Assembly: GCA_016858145.1 (NCBI GenBank)
Contig: JAEHOE010000050.1
Location: 310,001-374,000 of the forward strand
Direction: 5' to 3'
DNA: 64,000 nucleotides
Source: Edaphochlamys debaryana
Lineage: Eukaryota > Chlorophyta > Chlorophyceae > Chlamydomonadales
In this document: positions 36,164 to 47,630 of the stretch, one piece after another
How positions within the stretch are numbered: position 1 is the first letter of the stretch
How the letters are laid out: each line of letters begins with the position of its first letter
Program-made: the position numbers and the translations under genes
Notes under the pieces: model-generated
Databases searched by the model: none
Told to the model about the DNA's origin: nothing
What the model saw: only the letters and a program-made list of their open reading frames with translations

Positions 36164-38161
36164 ATGCAGACGGTCGCTCAGCGCCAGAACGTGCGCCAGC
36201 AGTTCCGCTCCGGTATGCACTTGCAGCAAGCTCTGCTGAGATGAGCCGTTGGGGCTTCGCGGTGTCGGCGTGATCAACCTCTCAGCCGCTCCGCCGCTTG
36301 CTCGCGCTCGCAGGCAAGGCCGTCGTGCGCCCCGTCCGCCGGAACACCGTCAAGGTGAGCTGTGCAATCAGGAAGCGTGATCTGAGGCGGCTGCGGCAGT
36401 GCCACCGCTTTGGGCCGCTCGCCTCACCCGATGCTTTATCGCCTTGCAGACCAGCGCCTCGCTGAAGGTTATGATCGCTGGTGCCCCCGCTGCGGGCAAG
36501 GGTACCCAGTGCGCCAAGATTGTGGAGAAGGTGCGAGCTGGACCGGCGTGCCCGGGGCGCATGGCCTGGACGTCGGCATAGTCGCGGACGCCGCGCCAAC
36601 GACCTTCTGCCCACCACGACCATTTCCCTCACGCTACCATGTACGACCCACATTACCCACGGTGTTGCGCAGTACGGTCTGGTGCACATTTCCGTGGGTG
36701 ACATCCTCCGTGATGAGGTGAAGAACGGCACGCCCGCTGGCAAGATTGCCAAGAACTTCATGGACAGCGGCAACCTGGTGCCCGATGAGGTGGTGGTGGA
36801 GATGGTGCGCGAGCGCCTCAACCAGGACGATGTGCGGGCCAAGGGTTGGCTGCTGGACGGCTACCCCCGCAGCGCCTCCCAGGCTGAGGCCATCGAGAAG
36901 GAGAGCATCCGCCCCGACCTGTTCCTGCTCATCAACGTGAGGGCACAGGGGGGGATGTGGAGGGAAGGGGCTGCGGGGAGCCCGTGGGAAGGGGCACTCG
37001 GGGGCCCTTCGCGGCTGGGGGGGGGTCGGTTATGGGCGGGCACACCGGGACCCGCCGCCGCCTCGCGCAAGAAGTTAATGAGCTGACCAGCCCACCTGCG
37101 GTGCCCAGCTGACCCCAATGGGCGACCTCGTCTGGCGCCCATGGCAGCAGCAGCGGCAGTAGCAGGCCATGCCTGCACCTGAGCCGGACCTCAGCGGTCA
37201 GTGCCGGGGAGCGTGCCAGCAGGACCGCCGGCATGATGCTGCACCCATGGGGGCGCCTCGGCCGATGAGGCACTCTGTGCGCTTAGCCCAACAGGGGCTC
37301 TGCAGGCGCTATTACCTCCCGCCGACTGGGTTGCAGCTACAGCTTTGGGGCAGCGTTTAAACCATGCTCGACGTCTTCGCTAGTGCAGCAGGCCCTGCCG
37401 GCTCCTATGCAGCCAGACGCGCGCCCGCAGGTCTTTGTTTGAACGTCTCGCCCTACCACCGGCCCCTCCAGGTGCCCGATGAGCTGCTGGTGGAGCGTGT
37501 GTCCGGGCGCCGCCTGGACCCGCAGACCGGCAAGATCTACCACCTCAAGTACAACCCGCCCCCGGCTGACGCGGTCAGCCGCCTGCAGCAGCGCAGCGAC
37601 GACACGGAGGACAAGGTGGGCGCGCGGGCGCGGTCCCTGTCCGGGCGTGGGACGGCACTGGGGCCTTCCTTGGTTGAAGGGCGCGAGGACCTGATGCGGC
37701 TTCCATGGCTTGAGCTGCTGACGTGCTGAGCCTCGATCATAACCGCTTCCTCGGAACCCTCGCCCCCTTGCCGCAGTGCCGCGTGCGCCTGGACACGTAC
37801 CACAAGAACGTGGACGCCGTCATTGGCTTCTACAAGGATGTTAAGGTCGAGGTGAGCACCGAAGACTGAGGACTGGGTGGCTGAACGTGGCGTCAGACCC
37901 TGCCCCCCTCTGGCATTGCCCGCCCTACTCGCAGCCGCGCCCTGCTCGCGGCCCCTGATCCCTCACGCTTGCACCCGACCCTCCCTCCTGCGCCTCCCTC
38001 CCCCGTTCTGGCCCGACCCAGATCGACGGCACTCAGTCCATGGAGGACGTGTTCGATGCCTGCGCCGCCGCCATCGACGACGCCCTGGTCAAGACCGACC
38101 CCCTGGAGGCCTTCTGCAAGGACGCCCCCGAGGCCGACGAGTGCCGCGTGTACTCCGACTA
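36164..38161 (+). CDS. ADK: Adenylate kinase, plastid-type
   Basis: Catalyses ATP + AMP to 2 ADP. Seven exons: 36164-36212, 36314-36354, 36451-36531, 36673-36936, 37471-37615, 37777-37851 and 38022-38161 (TAG). The P-loop is IAGAPAAGKGTQC, followed by YGLVHISVGDILRDEV (AMP site), GWLLDGYPRSASQAEA and a LID region GRRLDPQTGKIYHLKYNPP, all standard. The first two exons encode MQTVAQRQNVRQQF and a basic stretch ending RPVRRNTVK, typical of a transit peptide. The short lid and the acidic extension ending CRVYSD match the algal and plant plastid form. It probably balances adenylates in the stroma; location is inferred from the leader only. All junctions keep phase. Confidence 0.95.
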
Positions 38162-39473
38162 GGCGCCCTGGCCAGCGGTCCGAGCAGCCTCTTGTAGCCA
38201 ACAGCTTGCGTTTGGGGTTTCAAGCTGTGGAGGCCCACAGTTCTTGGTGATGGTGTGCTGTTGGTAGAGATGGTGATGGCAGGAGGAGGTGATGGTGATT
38301 GGGCTGGCCTCGCTGTAGTTCAAGACTCGAAGAGCGTGGCACAGGCGTAGTGTGGCTGAGGATATCAACCCCTCAGGTAGGAGCTAGCGGCGCTGCTGTG
38401 GCCGTATTTTGCCGGACGTTTGTGAGCGGGTGGGCGCTCGAAGCTTCGAGATTGGAAGCTGTCAGGTGTCTGGTGCAGGTGTGAGTTGCTGACGGGGAGC
38501 TGGTCTGCTCCTATTCTTTTGGGCTAAGGCAAAGATTGATGAGGCATGCGACTACGCATGTTCTGTTAAGGTCCCCTGATAACGACGCCTTCCAGCAGGC
38601 ACGCCCTCGCAGGAGTCGCTCTGACACGCAGTCTTGGGTCGATGCAAACACAGCGGAGCGCACATCACTCCTCTGCGGCTCTACTAGCCTGACTAGCCAC
38701 GTCTCACAATACGCTTGGTCGGGACCGGGCTGCCCCCCCTCCTGCAAGGTAGTCGCATGAACTGCCTCAGGCTCCGCTCAGGCACGTGCAATCCTTTACA
38801 AAGGTTGCAAGGGCCGGATTGCCAGTTACCAATTTGACTTGCGGCCCAATCGTCCAGCCCATGTAACCGCATCTCCAACGCCTTGTAGCGCATGCTTGCC
38901 CCCCCTGTTCAGGCTGAACCTCGAGGCCCTCTCCCCATCTCCCCACGAGCCTCACATCTCACGCCCAGGCGCCCCCATCGGCAGGCCACCGTCTCTTCCC
39001 CCCCTTGTCAAACGCTACCGGTACACGCCATTTGGTCAGTCAGCTCAGTCCATCAAGTCATCTACCGTAGCTAAGTGCACAACGAGTCCTAGCCGACCCC
39101 GTACAGTTGAGGCGGTTGACGGTCGCCGTAAGGTCATTCACCATTTCACGTCCTCCAGAGTAAGTGGCACCTCGTATCGAGGTTGCCGCGCGCTTCAGCA
39201 CGTCTGAGTCCCCCCAAACAACGACATGCTCATGTCGGCTGTTGTCGTCCTCCGACGGCGCTTGCTCTGCAAACGCGGAGCAGGCCGCCCAAAGCCGCCA
39301 GCTCAGCTGCGCCACATGCCTCCGTGCCCGCGTCCACAGCGCCTGGTCAGCCGGCCGCCGCCTGCCAGGCCACTCCTTGCCGCTTCGGCCGCACGCATGT
39401 AACGGTCTCCGGACCTGCAGCCGAAGGTGGGGCCTGCGAGCCAGGTTCGCCGCAGCGTGTCTGCCGTACGCCC
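38162..39473. other. Convergent intergenic region between ADK and p28
   Basis: 1.3 kb holding two facing 3' ends. No supportable ORF, repeat or RNA gene was identified. Confidence 0.5.
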
Positions 39474-41198
39474 TTAGGTGGCCGGCGCGGGTGCCCCCGG
39501 TGCTCCCTTCTTGGCGGGCACCAGGAACGTCTCCAGCTGCTGCTTGAGCTGCTTGGCGTAGTTCTCCAGGTACGCCACCTACGTGCAGGCGAGGCAGGTC
39601 AAGTGGGTCGGGACCGGGCAGGCTCGTAGAGGCAGCGGCGCGAGTGCAGTCACGCAGGAGAGAAATTGGCTGATTGGGCTCAGACCCCACCTCCCCAGGT
39701 GCGCCCCTCACCTCGTCCTTGTGCTTCTTGGCGTCCACCTCGCGCCGCTCGCTCTCGCGCTTCTCGATCGCCTCGCACTTGAACTTCCACTCTTGCACCT
39801 GTTTGGGGGAGTGGAGCACGTGAGGGTGAGGGTGTCTCGTCGGACACACATGCAAGCCCAACGGGCGTAGAGAGTTTCTCCAGGGGCGCTATGGCTCAGC
39901 CTCAGCTTGTGACTTCCGGCTGGGCAGACCTGCAGCCCGCCTGGCTGACCTCCAATGACGCCATCATACAAGGGGACCAGCTCGCCTCAACACATGCATT
40001 CCGATAGACCTCTGCCGCAGTGCCTACGGGTCCCTCGTCCGACACACCCGCGTTGCTCCCCACCCTCTGGCCGACCCCTACCGGCCTCATGCCCGGCTTT
40101 GTCAAAGGTTGGACCTGCCACCTGAGCCCCAGGGCCCTGGCCTGTGCCTTAGCTGTGCTCGCCGCAGCCCCACCTGGCGCTCCAGGTCCTTGACGTCCGC
40201 CTCCAGCTGCGTAATCCGCGACTCCATCTCGCTCTTCCCCTGCTCCGTCTGCAGCGCTTTCCGGATGCCAAACGCCACTGCGCTCTCGTACAGCGTCTGC
40301 GGGCGTAAAGTATACAAGTCTAAAAAGGCATATGCTAAGGCGTTGTGTGGCTGGAGGGTATGGGAGAGCTCTGGGGCTATTATAGACAACGGGGCGTAGT
40401 GCCGCGGTGACTGGCGTCGCATTATGTTGGCCGACGCAGAATGCCTGTGCCTGTGAACGGGGTACCCTTCCGCTGAAAGTGCTCTGGGGCCTCAGGGTGA
40501 GGACACGAACCAGTGCGTGCCGCTCAAACCCCCGTCCAGCCCCCGGACCTGGTACGCTGCGATGGTCATGCGCATCTCATCGCGCACGCGCAGCAGCAGC
40601 AGCCCACGCTCCGCGCAGTTGATGGTGACTTGGCGGATGAGCTCGTCGAACGTCTGGGCATACAGCTCCTCACGGATGGGGCAAATGCCCGTCTCGCGTG
40701 CCTGCAATAGCACCCCCACGGCCTTAGAAGGGGGTGAGACCCAGGCCATCCAACGAGGTGCCGCACCTGTCGCTGCTGCAGCTGCTGGTCGAGCTTTTCC
40801 TGGAGATTGATGACGTCCAGGCGCGTTGCCGGCGTGCTGGATACGTATTGCACCCATAGCTGTCCATCCTCGGTCCACTCCCTGCGCGGGCAGGTCACTC
40901 TGTGTGTCGCAAGCCCCCGAGCACAAGGTCAGCGCACATGGCGCGGCTCCTCACCTTGGTGGCAGAATGGAGTTCAAGATATCCTCTGTTTGCGTAAGGC
41001 CTGGCTTTTGCTCCACCGGGGGCAGGGAACCCTGCGTTCCAGAGCCGAAAGCTTGAGCTTCGCCCAGCGGGTCCTCGAAGCGCGCGGCATGCGCACCTTC
41101 TTGCCCGCGGTTCCTTTCGCGCCCTTCCCCTTGTCCTTGCTTGTGCTAACTAGGACGGGATTGTCATATCTAACTAGTGACGACAGTGGGGGAATCAT
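39474..41198 (-). CDS. IDA4: Axonemal inner-arm dynein light chain p28 (DNALI1/IDA4)
   Basis: Light chain of single-headed inner-arm dyneins in motile cilia. Seven exons: 41198-41097, 41031-40955, 40881-40767, 40701-40549, 40296-40174, 39798-39712 and 39578-39474 (TAA). They sum to 762 nt, or 253 residues, the size known for Chlamydomonas p28. Blocks are MIPPLSSLVRYDNPVLV, EDILNSILPPREW, VSSTPATRLDVINLQEKLD, RETGICPIREELYAQTFDEL, VTINCAERGLLLLRVRDEMR and MTIAAYQTLYESAVAFGIRK. The C-terminal half is a coiled coil (MESRITQLEADVKDLERQV). The first intron is only 65 bp; without it the N terminus runs into a stop. The intron after 40549 has an unusual GTCCGG donor. The gene implies motile cilia. 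Confidence 0.96.
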
Positions 41199-41440
41199 GT
41201 TTGCCGGAGCCTCCCGGCGCGGCCTACTTGATCAGCTGTGAACTGCTTGATATTGCTGCAGAATAGGTTCCAAAGCTATGGTTGCAGCTAGGCTTTGCTT
41301 TGCGCAGAGGACGCGCGGAGGTCTTCCGCGAGCGCGTACGGCAGTGCTGTTGGTGTACGATGCTGCACACACAGGCCCCCCCCCCACCTTTTGTCTGCGA
41401 GGTTATTCGTAGGCAATATATATATGTAGACAATATAAGA
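41199..41440. promoter_or_regulatory. Divergent upstream region with an AT-rich tract
   Basis: 242 bp between the p28 start and an opposite-strand ORF. A TATA-like AATATATATATG lies at about 41415-41426, rare in this GC-rich window and 15-25 bp before the ATG at 41441. Confidence 0.4.
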
Positions 41441-41878
41441 ATGCTTCGCATCGTTGCTGAGAACGTCCACCGCGTGCACATCGCGGCGGGCGTTGAGCAC
41501 CAGGTCCGGGTTGACGGCACCCACCACCTGCTCACCGCCCTGGCCAGCATCCCGGGCGCAGCCGAGTATGTGGAGCGCGGCACGATTTGCGTGGACCCCG
41601 TGGCGCTGCTGCGGAAGTTCCGCCTGCTGAAGAAGCCGCTCTTCTCTTGGATGCGACCGCAACTTGCGGCCGTCGAGGAGGCCAACCGCATCATCAACGC
41701 TCAGGTCGAGCCCGTCGCCGCCCTCCTGCGTAACGTCTATGTTCGCTACCGGGCGGTGGAGGAGGCGACGGGCTCGTCCCCAGGACCAGCAGGGCTACGA
41801 GTTGACACGTGGAGTCAACTTGGGTCAACGCCTAGTAGTCCACCCAGAGGTCCCAGACTGTACCCACCCGTTCCCTGA
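41441..41878 (+). CDS. Orphan ORF, function unknown
   Basis: Uninterrupted 145-codon ORF starting MLRIVAENVHRVHIAAG. Third codon positions are strongly G/C up to about residue 110 (AEYVERGTICVDPVALLRKF and AVEEANRIINAQVEPVAALL), resembling the real genes nearby. After about 41770 the composition changes (Ser/Pro/Arg), which suggests an unrecognised donor or a run into non-coding sequence. No family is recognised. It is divergent from p28. It could be a small intronless gene, a first exon, or a gene remnant. Confidence 0.4.
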   Translation: MLRIVAENVHRVHIAAGVEHQVRVDGTHHLLTALASIPGAAEYVERGTICVDPVALLRKFRLLKKPLFSWMRPQLAAVEEANRIINAQVEPVAALLRNVYVRYRAVEEATGSSPGPAGLRVDTWSQLGSTPSSPPRGPRLYPPVP

Positions 41879-42641
41879 AGCCTGCCCTTGCCGACGCTGG
41901 CACCAGCAGCTGCCCTGTCATGCACCGACAAGACTCTATCCCAGAACAGAACGCTGCTGCGAAAGCTGTACAGCTGCTAGCCCAAAGCGTCCACGAACCC
42001 AGCGCCACTGGGCAGCGGCCCAACAGGGGCTCAGGGAGGAAGCTGCATACTCCAGAGCGTTACACGCGGGAGTGGCAAGTCCCTATCGTGCACGGCCTTA
42101 ATTGCAGAGCCAAAAGCATTTGACCCAACCCAAAGCACCCTCCACCTTTCCACGGGCATCTCAAACCGTGCCTAACTCTTTCACCTGACCCAAAGCACCT
42201 CCCCAATGGTCCGGCAGTCCCCCGTTGACTTGCCGTTGCAAGCAACGGCGGCCCACTTGTGCACGCTGCAGCCATTTACCCCTCAGCCCGCCTGCAGTGC
42301 TAGCGTGGGGCAGCAGCGGCTCCCGGGACGCGTGCGTCACAGGAAGCCCGCTCGCCAGCCCGCGCACACCAGCCCCCTCAACGCCCCAAGACGTCACCGG
42401 CCCCACATCCCTGGCCCGTGGAAAACTGCACGGCCGCGCCGCGCACGATGCCAGGCGAGCGGCATCCGCCCAACGTCCGGGCGCCCAGCGCCTCCTCGTG
42501 CCCGACTGGCCTTGAAACCCGCCGGCGCCTTCCTCCCCACGTCCTCTGCTCCCGCCGCTGATTCCGAGCCTCCCACCGCTGACTGGCAGCGCCTCTGTGA
42601 CAGCATGCGCCGAGCCAAGCATCAACCCAGGCCCCGGCTGC
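41879..42641. other. Intergenic region downstream of S20
   Basis: Contains the 3' flank of the S20 gene and the uncertain 3' end of the orphan ORF. The ORF at 42206-42856 overlaps S20 antisense and is not supported. Confidence 0.4.
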
Positions 42642-43354
42642 TTATGCCGTGGCGGCCTTGCTCAGCTTGGCCGCGCGAGCGGCGTCCAAGCTGGACTCCG
42701 CGGGCTTGTACAGGCCCGCCGCCATCAGGACCGTGCGCTTCCAGCGCGCGCACCGCGCCTTCTTGCGGGCAGCGGTGTTCTCGTGGAGGATGCCCTTCGA
42801 CACAGCCTTGTCGATCTCCGTGTAAGCCTCCGAAATCAGCTTCTCCAGGCTCTTAACCTCCTCCTCCGACTTAGGCAGGGCGGCCATCATGCCCTCAGCA
42901 GCCTTGATGACCTGCGAGGGCAAACCGCGTGGTCGGCGCTTGGCCATTCTGCCTCCGCGCCTCCTAGCCAGGCTGACCCAGTTTGCGCCCAGAAATCGGC
43001 AAGCAACGCACCTTCTTCACGCGGGTGGCGCAAGCCGACTTGTGCGACTTGTTATACACCCTGCGCTCCTCGGAGAGCTCAGCGCGCTTGACGGGGCTGG
43101 GCATCTTCTTCTTGGCCTTCTCGTCAGCAGCCATAACCACCACGGAGGTGCGGCTGGCCGGGCGGGCCACCGGGGCTGCGGACAGGAAGCAAGCGGCGCA
43201 GCCACGGGAATTGTGAGCCCCTAGGCGCGCAAAAGGACGCCCAAGAGCCTAAAGCATGCTGCTGATGCTGAGACGCACCGAAGGAGGGCTTCGCCACGGT
43301 GAACGCGCAGCGCTGAGCCGCGCGCAGGGGCACCGAGCACATGAGAGAGGCCAT
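42642..43354 (-). CDS. RPS20: Plastid 30S ribosomal protein S20 (bS20c)
   Basis: Three exons, 43354-43279, 43175-43012 and 42911-42642 (TAA), total 510 nt, giving 169 residues. The leader starts [18 protein letters not shown] and ends near RTSVVVMAA, a typical plastid transit peptide and cleavage region. The mature part has the bS20 pattern: [50 protein letters not shown] and [12 protein letters not shown]20 binds 16S rRNA early in small-subunit assembly. Being nuclear-encoded with a leader shows the alga has a plastid. All splice phases agree. Confidence 0.93.
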
Positions 43355-43880
43355 TTTAGGTCAGAGGCTACACCTAGGACCTAAGTAATGACTACGTGAC
43401 AAGGCAGCAGGCACAGGTCGGAAAGGCAGAGGTATGTGATGGCTCCACTTGCGGCCCCACTTGCGGCCGTGCGACCGCAGGTCTTGCCCCCGCCGTGCCA
43501 GCCCTCCCTCCACGAACAACCGATAGAGAAGAGGAAAAAATGCCATAATAAAACAACGCAAGGGCTCAAACCCCGCTCTGCGCTACGCACGCTTCCGACC
43601 CCCCTCCCGCCCCCTGCCCGCCCTCGCAGCCCCGGCCCCGCTCCTCCGTCCTCCTGTCCCGGTACACCGGCTTAAAGATCCTCTCGACAAAACAGCGTTC
43701 ATACGGATATGTTAGATCACGACCTCTTGGCCCTACTCGCAGTCTCGCGCACTGGGTTCGTGCCATCCCATGTCCCCACGGCCCCGAGGCGTAACGTCCG
43801 CCCCCGCACAGCCCCCATATGCAGCCTCGCGCATGGGGCCCGTTCCATCCGATGTACGTCAATGCCGCCACCCTGCGCCA
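43355..43880. other. Intergenic region upstream of S20
   Basis: 526 bp between the S20 start and the end of the next minus-strand gene. It should contain the S20 promoter. Nothing else was recognised. Confidence 0.45.
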
Positions 43881-46800
43881 TCAGCCGTTGTAGCGCTGCG
43901 CAAGCTCAGCCGGAGGTTGCTCGTTCATGATGTCAGGGTTGGCCGCCAGGTACTGCCCTATGGTTGTGGTCCTGGTCAAGGGGCCGCGACGCGAGGTTGG
44001 GGACGTCGGTAATCATCAAAAGGGTGGAGTTGGCGGGTATTGCCAGCCCCACGCCTCCCGCACACCCAGGTGCTGCTCAAGAATGGCGTCCAGCCCGCGG
44101 GCATTCCCGCATCCCTGCCCCATGCCCCCAGGACGACCCCCAACATCTTCTGCACACCACCATCCCTCACTCACTCGTCGCCCTGACAACCCTGACCTCT
44201 GCACTTCAGCGGCCGTGGAACAACCCCCGCCGGCCCCCCTGGCCAAACACGCGGGCAGCATCGACACGCACGAGGCTTACAGCCACGGACACGCCTCCCC
44301 ACCTGTCGGCCAGGAAGGTTGCGTCCAGGAAGCTCTCCTCCGCCTCGGCGCACAGCGACCGGGCCGCCAGCACGCAGTGGCGCAGGTACACCCTGCGAAG
44401 GGGGGGGGGCGGGGGCGGGGCAGGGGCGGGGCTTGTAAGAGAGTGAGGGCGGGAACGGTGGCGGGGGAGACACGCAAGCCATTAAGGCGTCAACCAGGCT
44501 TCTTGACGGTGCCTGGCTGCTGACGACGACTTGGGAGGTCCTGGCTGTCTCGGACGAGCACGAACGGGCATTAACGTCAGACACACCCACACGCCGCACC
44601 CCCCAACCCTGCACCCCCGCAACCCGCACCCCCGGACCCCCCACGCTGCACCCCGCGTCCCCCTGCACCTGCACGGCAGCACGTCGTCCCGCCACACGCG
44701 CTCCACGCCGTGCGCCCCCCAGCGCCGCGCCCACTCCGCGGGGGGGCAGCGCATGGCCCTGTAGTCGGCGTCGGTGTTGCGGGCGCAGATGACCTGACGG
44801 GAGGAGGGGAGGGGTGGAGGGGAGAGGAGGGAGGAGGACACTGGAGGAGGCATGGGGTGAGGGGTGAAAGGCCGAGGGAGGTCATGTTTGCCCGGTGCAC
44901 TCAGCCGATGGGGGTGGAGGGGAGGGAGGACGGGTGTCAGGGGGCCCGAAGGAGGCAGGGGGGGTCAGAACCGGAACACACGGTGGGCTCAGCCGATGGA
45001 GGCTTCCGACCCGCTTGCCTAGGCCCCTGCCAACCGCCCTGGCGGACACGGGCGGAAGTGCCGAGGTCGTCGCAGAGGGGCCGCAGCTCCTCTCCCACAC
45101 ACGCGTGTCCCCCATGCCACTCCCCCCCTTGACTCGCACCCCAGATCCCCCACCTCCCCGCATCCGCCCTCCGCCCCGCTCACCGCCCTCCGCCCCGCCG
45201 GCCGCCCCCCCAGGTCCGTGGGGTCCACCCCCACGAAGCGGAACTCGTGCTCCCGCGCGATGAAGGCAGCCACGGAGGCGGGGGTGGCGGGCACCTGGGC
45301 AGGGGGCAGCGCAATGTCTGTATGTGCTGGAAAGGGGCTGAATGTGAGTGCAAGGGGAAGCAGCAAGAAGAGGGCCAGAGGAATCCGGCATGGGGCCTGT
45401 AACAGACCCAGCCTGTGCATGGGTGGAACTGTAAGGGGGTGTGGAGTTGTGGGGGTGCCGTGTTGTGTCAGGGGGCAGGGTGTGAGGGTGTACTTTAGGC
45501 AGTTGCGTGAGGGCGTGAGCGGTGCGGGCATGGCCCACACTGCGAACCACGTGGCCGCACCCCACCTCAAACAGGGAGACCACCACGGAGGAGGGAGGGG
45601 CCGAGGTGGCGGAGGCGGAGGCGGAGGCGGGCGGCAGGAGCTCAAGGCTTAGGCTCGAGACCTCCCCCTGAAGTGCATTGGATGAGGGCATGCCGTGGGG
45701 CCGTGGGCGGCACGGAAAGCAAGCGGCCTGGAGCATCAGCGATTGCTTGCGTAGCCGGTTGACTGTTTGAGCAGGGAAAGTGCCCCCTGCTGGTTAACTC
45801 GTTACGCGCAAGGCCAACTTGCGTCCCCAGCGGCTTAGTCCCTTGGCCCCACACAAGAGCGTCACCTTCATGAGCCTCGGCTCTGCCACCCCCTCCCTGC
45901 CGCGAGCCCCCTCACCCCGTACCCACCGTCTCAGGCCGTGCAATGCCCCGCTTGTAGAACACGTCTGCGCAAGGCCGGCGGCAAGGAGGCGAAGGAGGCA
46001 AGCATGGGCTCACCAACAAGGCAGCTAGCGACCCTGTGCCTAAACCGCCCCCCCTTGTGCTGCCCCCCCTCAGGCCCACCTGCGGTGTGGGCGAACACGC
46101 GCCGCCAGCCGTGCACCTGTTGTTGTTGGTGGTGAGGCCGGCGTCAGTGTTGGTACGCGGACGTCAGACGCGCGCGTGAGGACCACCCGGCGATCAAGTG
46201 TCGGGCGCCCCCTCCCGCCCCACTCCTTCAGGGCCCCCCCTCCCCGCCTCCGTACCCGCCCCGGCCTGAAGTTGATCAGGTCTGGGAACGTGAAGCGCGC
46301 GCTGCGCTCTGGATGGGCGTGGAGTGGTGAGAGGGGCGGAAAGGGGAGGGGGGAGGCAGAGGATGCGGCATGGTGTCGCTGCTGATGAGGAGTGGAGGGG
46401 GCAGCGCGCCCATAAGCCGTCCGGCTTCGCCGGGCGGGCCCCTTCACTTCTCTGCCGGGCGATACTGCTCTACAGACCCAGCTGGACCTTATTGTGTCTC
46501 ACGCCCCTTGGCCCGGCCCGTGCCAGAGCCTCGGAACAATGCAGCCGCTTTACCCGCTCTCAGGCCAAGCAGCAGCAGTAGCAGTAGCAGCAACAGCAAC
46601 AGCCATCATCTACGCACAGTCTAGGTAATGCTCTGCTTGATTGGGCTTCCCACACGGTGCTGTAGTAGGTTCAGTGCACCGCCCCCAGCACCTCCGCGCA
46701 CGCAAGCCCCGCCGCCCGCATCGCGTCACCCCCGGCCCCACCTGACAGGAGGCTGCCGAAGCCAGCCACCGTCATGAGACCGTCAGGGCCCTGAGGGCAG

Positions 46801-47241
46801 CGGAAGTTCCCGTAGCAGGAGACGGTTGTGGTGGATGGAGGTCAGTGGTTGCGAAGGTGGGCTCATATGTGGGGCATGTTCGTGCGTGTGGTACTGGGGT
46901 AGTAACGCTGCGACAGGGCCGCCCCTCCTCAGCCCCCTCAATAATCCACCTCCCACCCGTCTGGAGGACGGCCACAGTAGGGCGTGAACAGTACCTACCG
47001 TGAGCCCCGAGAAAGCTTCGTCGAGCTCCCCCTCGTAGGTGAGCTCTCGAGGGCTGGACATGGCCGTGCCAGCAACAGGCATGGCAGCCATTCGCACGGT
47101 CCCCGCCGGTGACAAAGTGTCGCCTGCTTGTAGCCGATGATTCGTTGTGCCTCTCAGCCAGTGAGAAGCTTTATTGGGCCTTGGCACAGCGCCGCGATGG
47201 CTTGCAAGCTTGCAGCTTGCGGCTCTACTGGAAGCGATCAT
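43881..47241 (-). CDS. Gamma-glutamylcyclotransferase-like protein
   Basis: About nine small exons join in phase. Exon 1 (47241 to about 47001) has a Ser/Arg/Ala-rich start; an alternative ATG at 47091 gives MAAMPVAG. Then come VAGFGSLLS, RSARFTFPDLINFRPGR, VHGWRRVFAHTA, DVFYKRGIARPET, GEVSSLSLELLPPAS, a segment with REHEFRFVGVDP, VICARNTDADYRAMRCPP, RVWRDDVLPCR, VYLRHCVLAARSL, SFLDATFLADR, and a last exon TTIGQYLAANPDIMNEQPP ending RYNG and TGA at 43881. The GFGSLLS near the start resembles the GYGSN-type loop of gamma-glutamylcyclotransferase folds, but the catalytic Glu was not located, so the activity is uncertain. The continuous reading across eight junctions makes the gene itself fairly sure. 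Confidence 0.7.
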
Positions 47242-47630
47242 TACCGTGCACCCATGCGTGTGATAGCTGAAGTTTATTAACTCTTATCACTGCACTTCAT
47301 GACCGCCAGGGCGCTGTATTGCGCGTGTGTCGGCACGGTCGCCCCCCCCCCTCACCACCCCTCACTCCCGGACACTCCCCGACAGCCCCCGGCTCCCCCC
47401 TCCCCTCGAGCCCTTCATGGTGCTGGCTGTGTCCTGACTCGGGTGCACTGACAGCGTCACACGGTACCGGTACACTGTACACTGGGGCACTGCTACACTG
47501 GGTTACGACAGGGGCGGCCCACCCCAAGCCACCGCAGCACTACGCCCCATTGTCTAATAACCCCAAGCCACCGGGGTCTACTAGGAGCGACTAGCGGCGA
47601 GACGAGCGGATTCAGACGCGCTGCAACGCC
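47242..47630. promoter_or_regulatory. Divergent upstream region of GGCT-like and MYND genes
   Basis: 389 bp between opposite starts; expected to hold both promoters. No motif was identified. Confidence 0.4.

Noticed and set aside
44020..44110. ILEQHLGVREAWGWQYPP open segment as an exon of the GGCT-like gene
   Set aside because: The flanking exons (ending LADR and starting TTIGQYL) join in phase without it and match the expected order.
45855..45885. Short segment reading PRLMK as an extra GGCT-like exon
   Set aside because: Its phase does not fit, while RPET joins GEVSSLSLE directly in frame.
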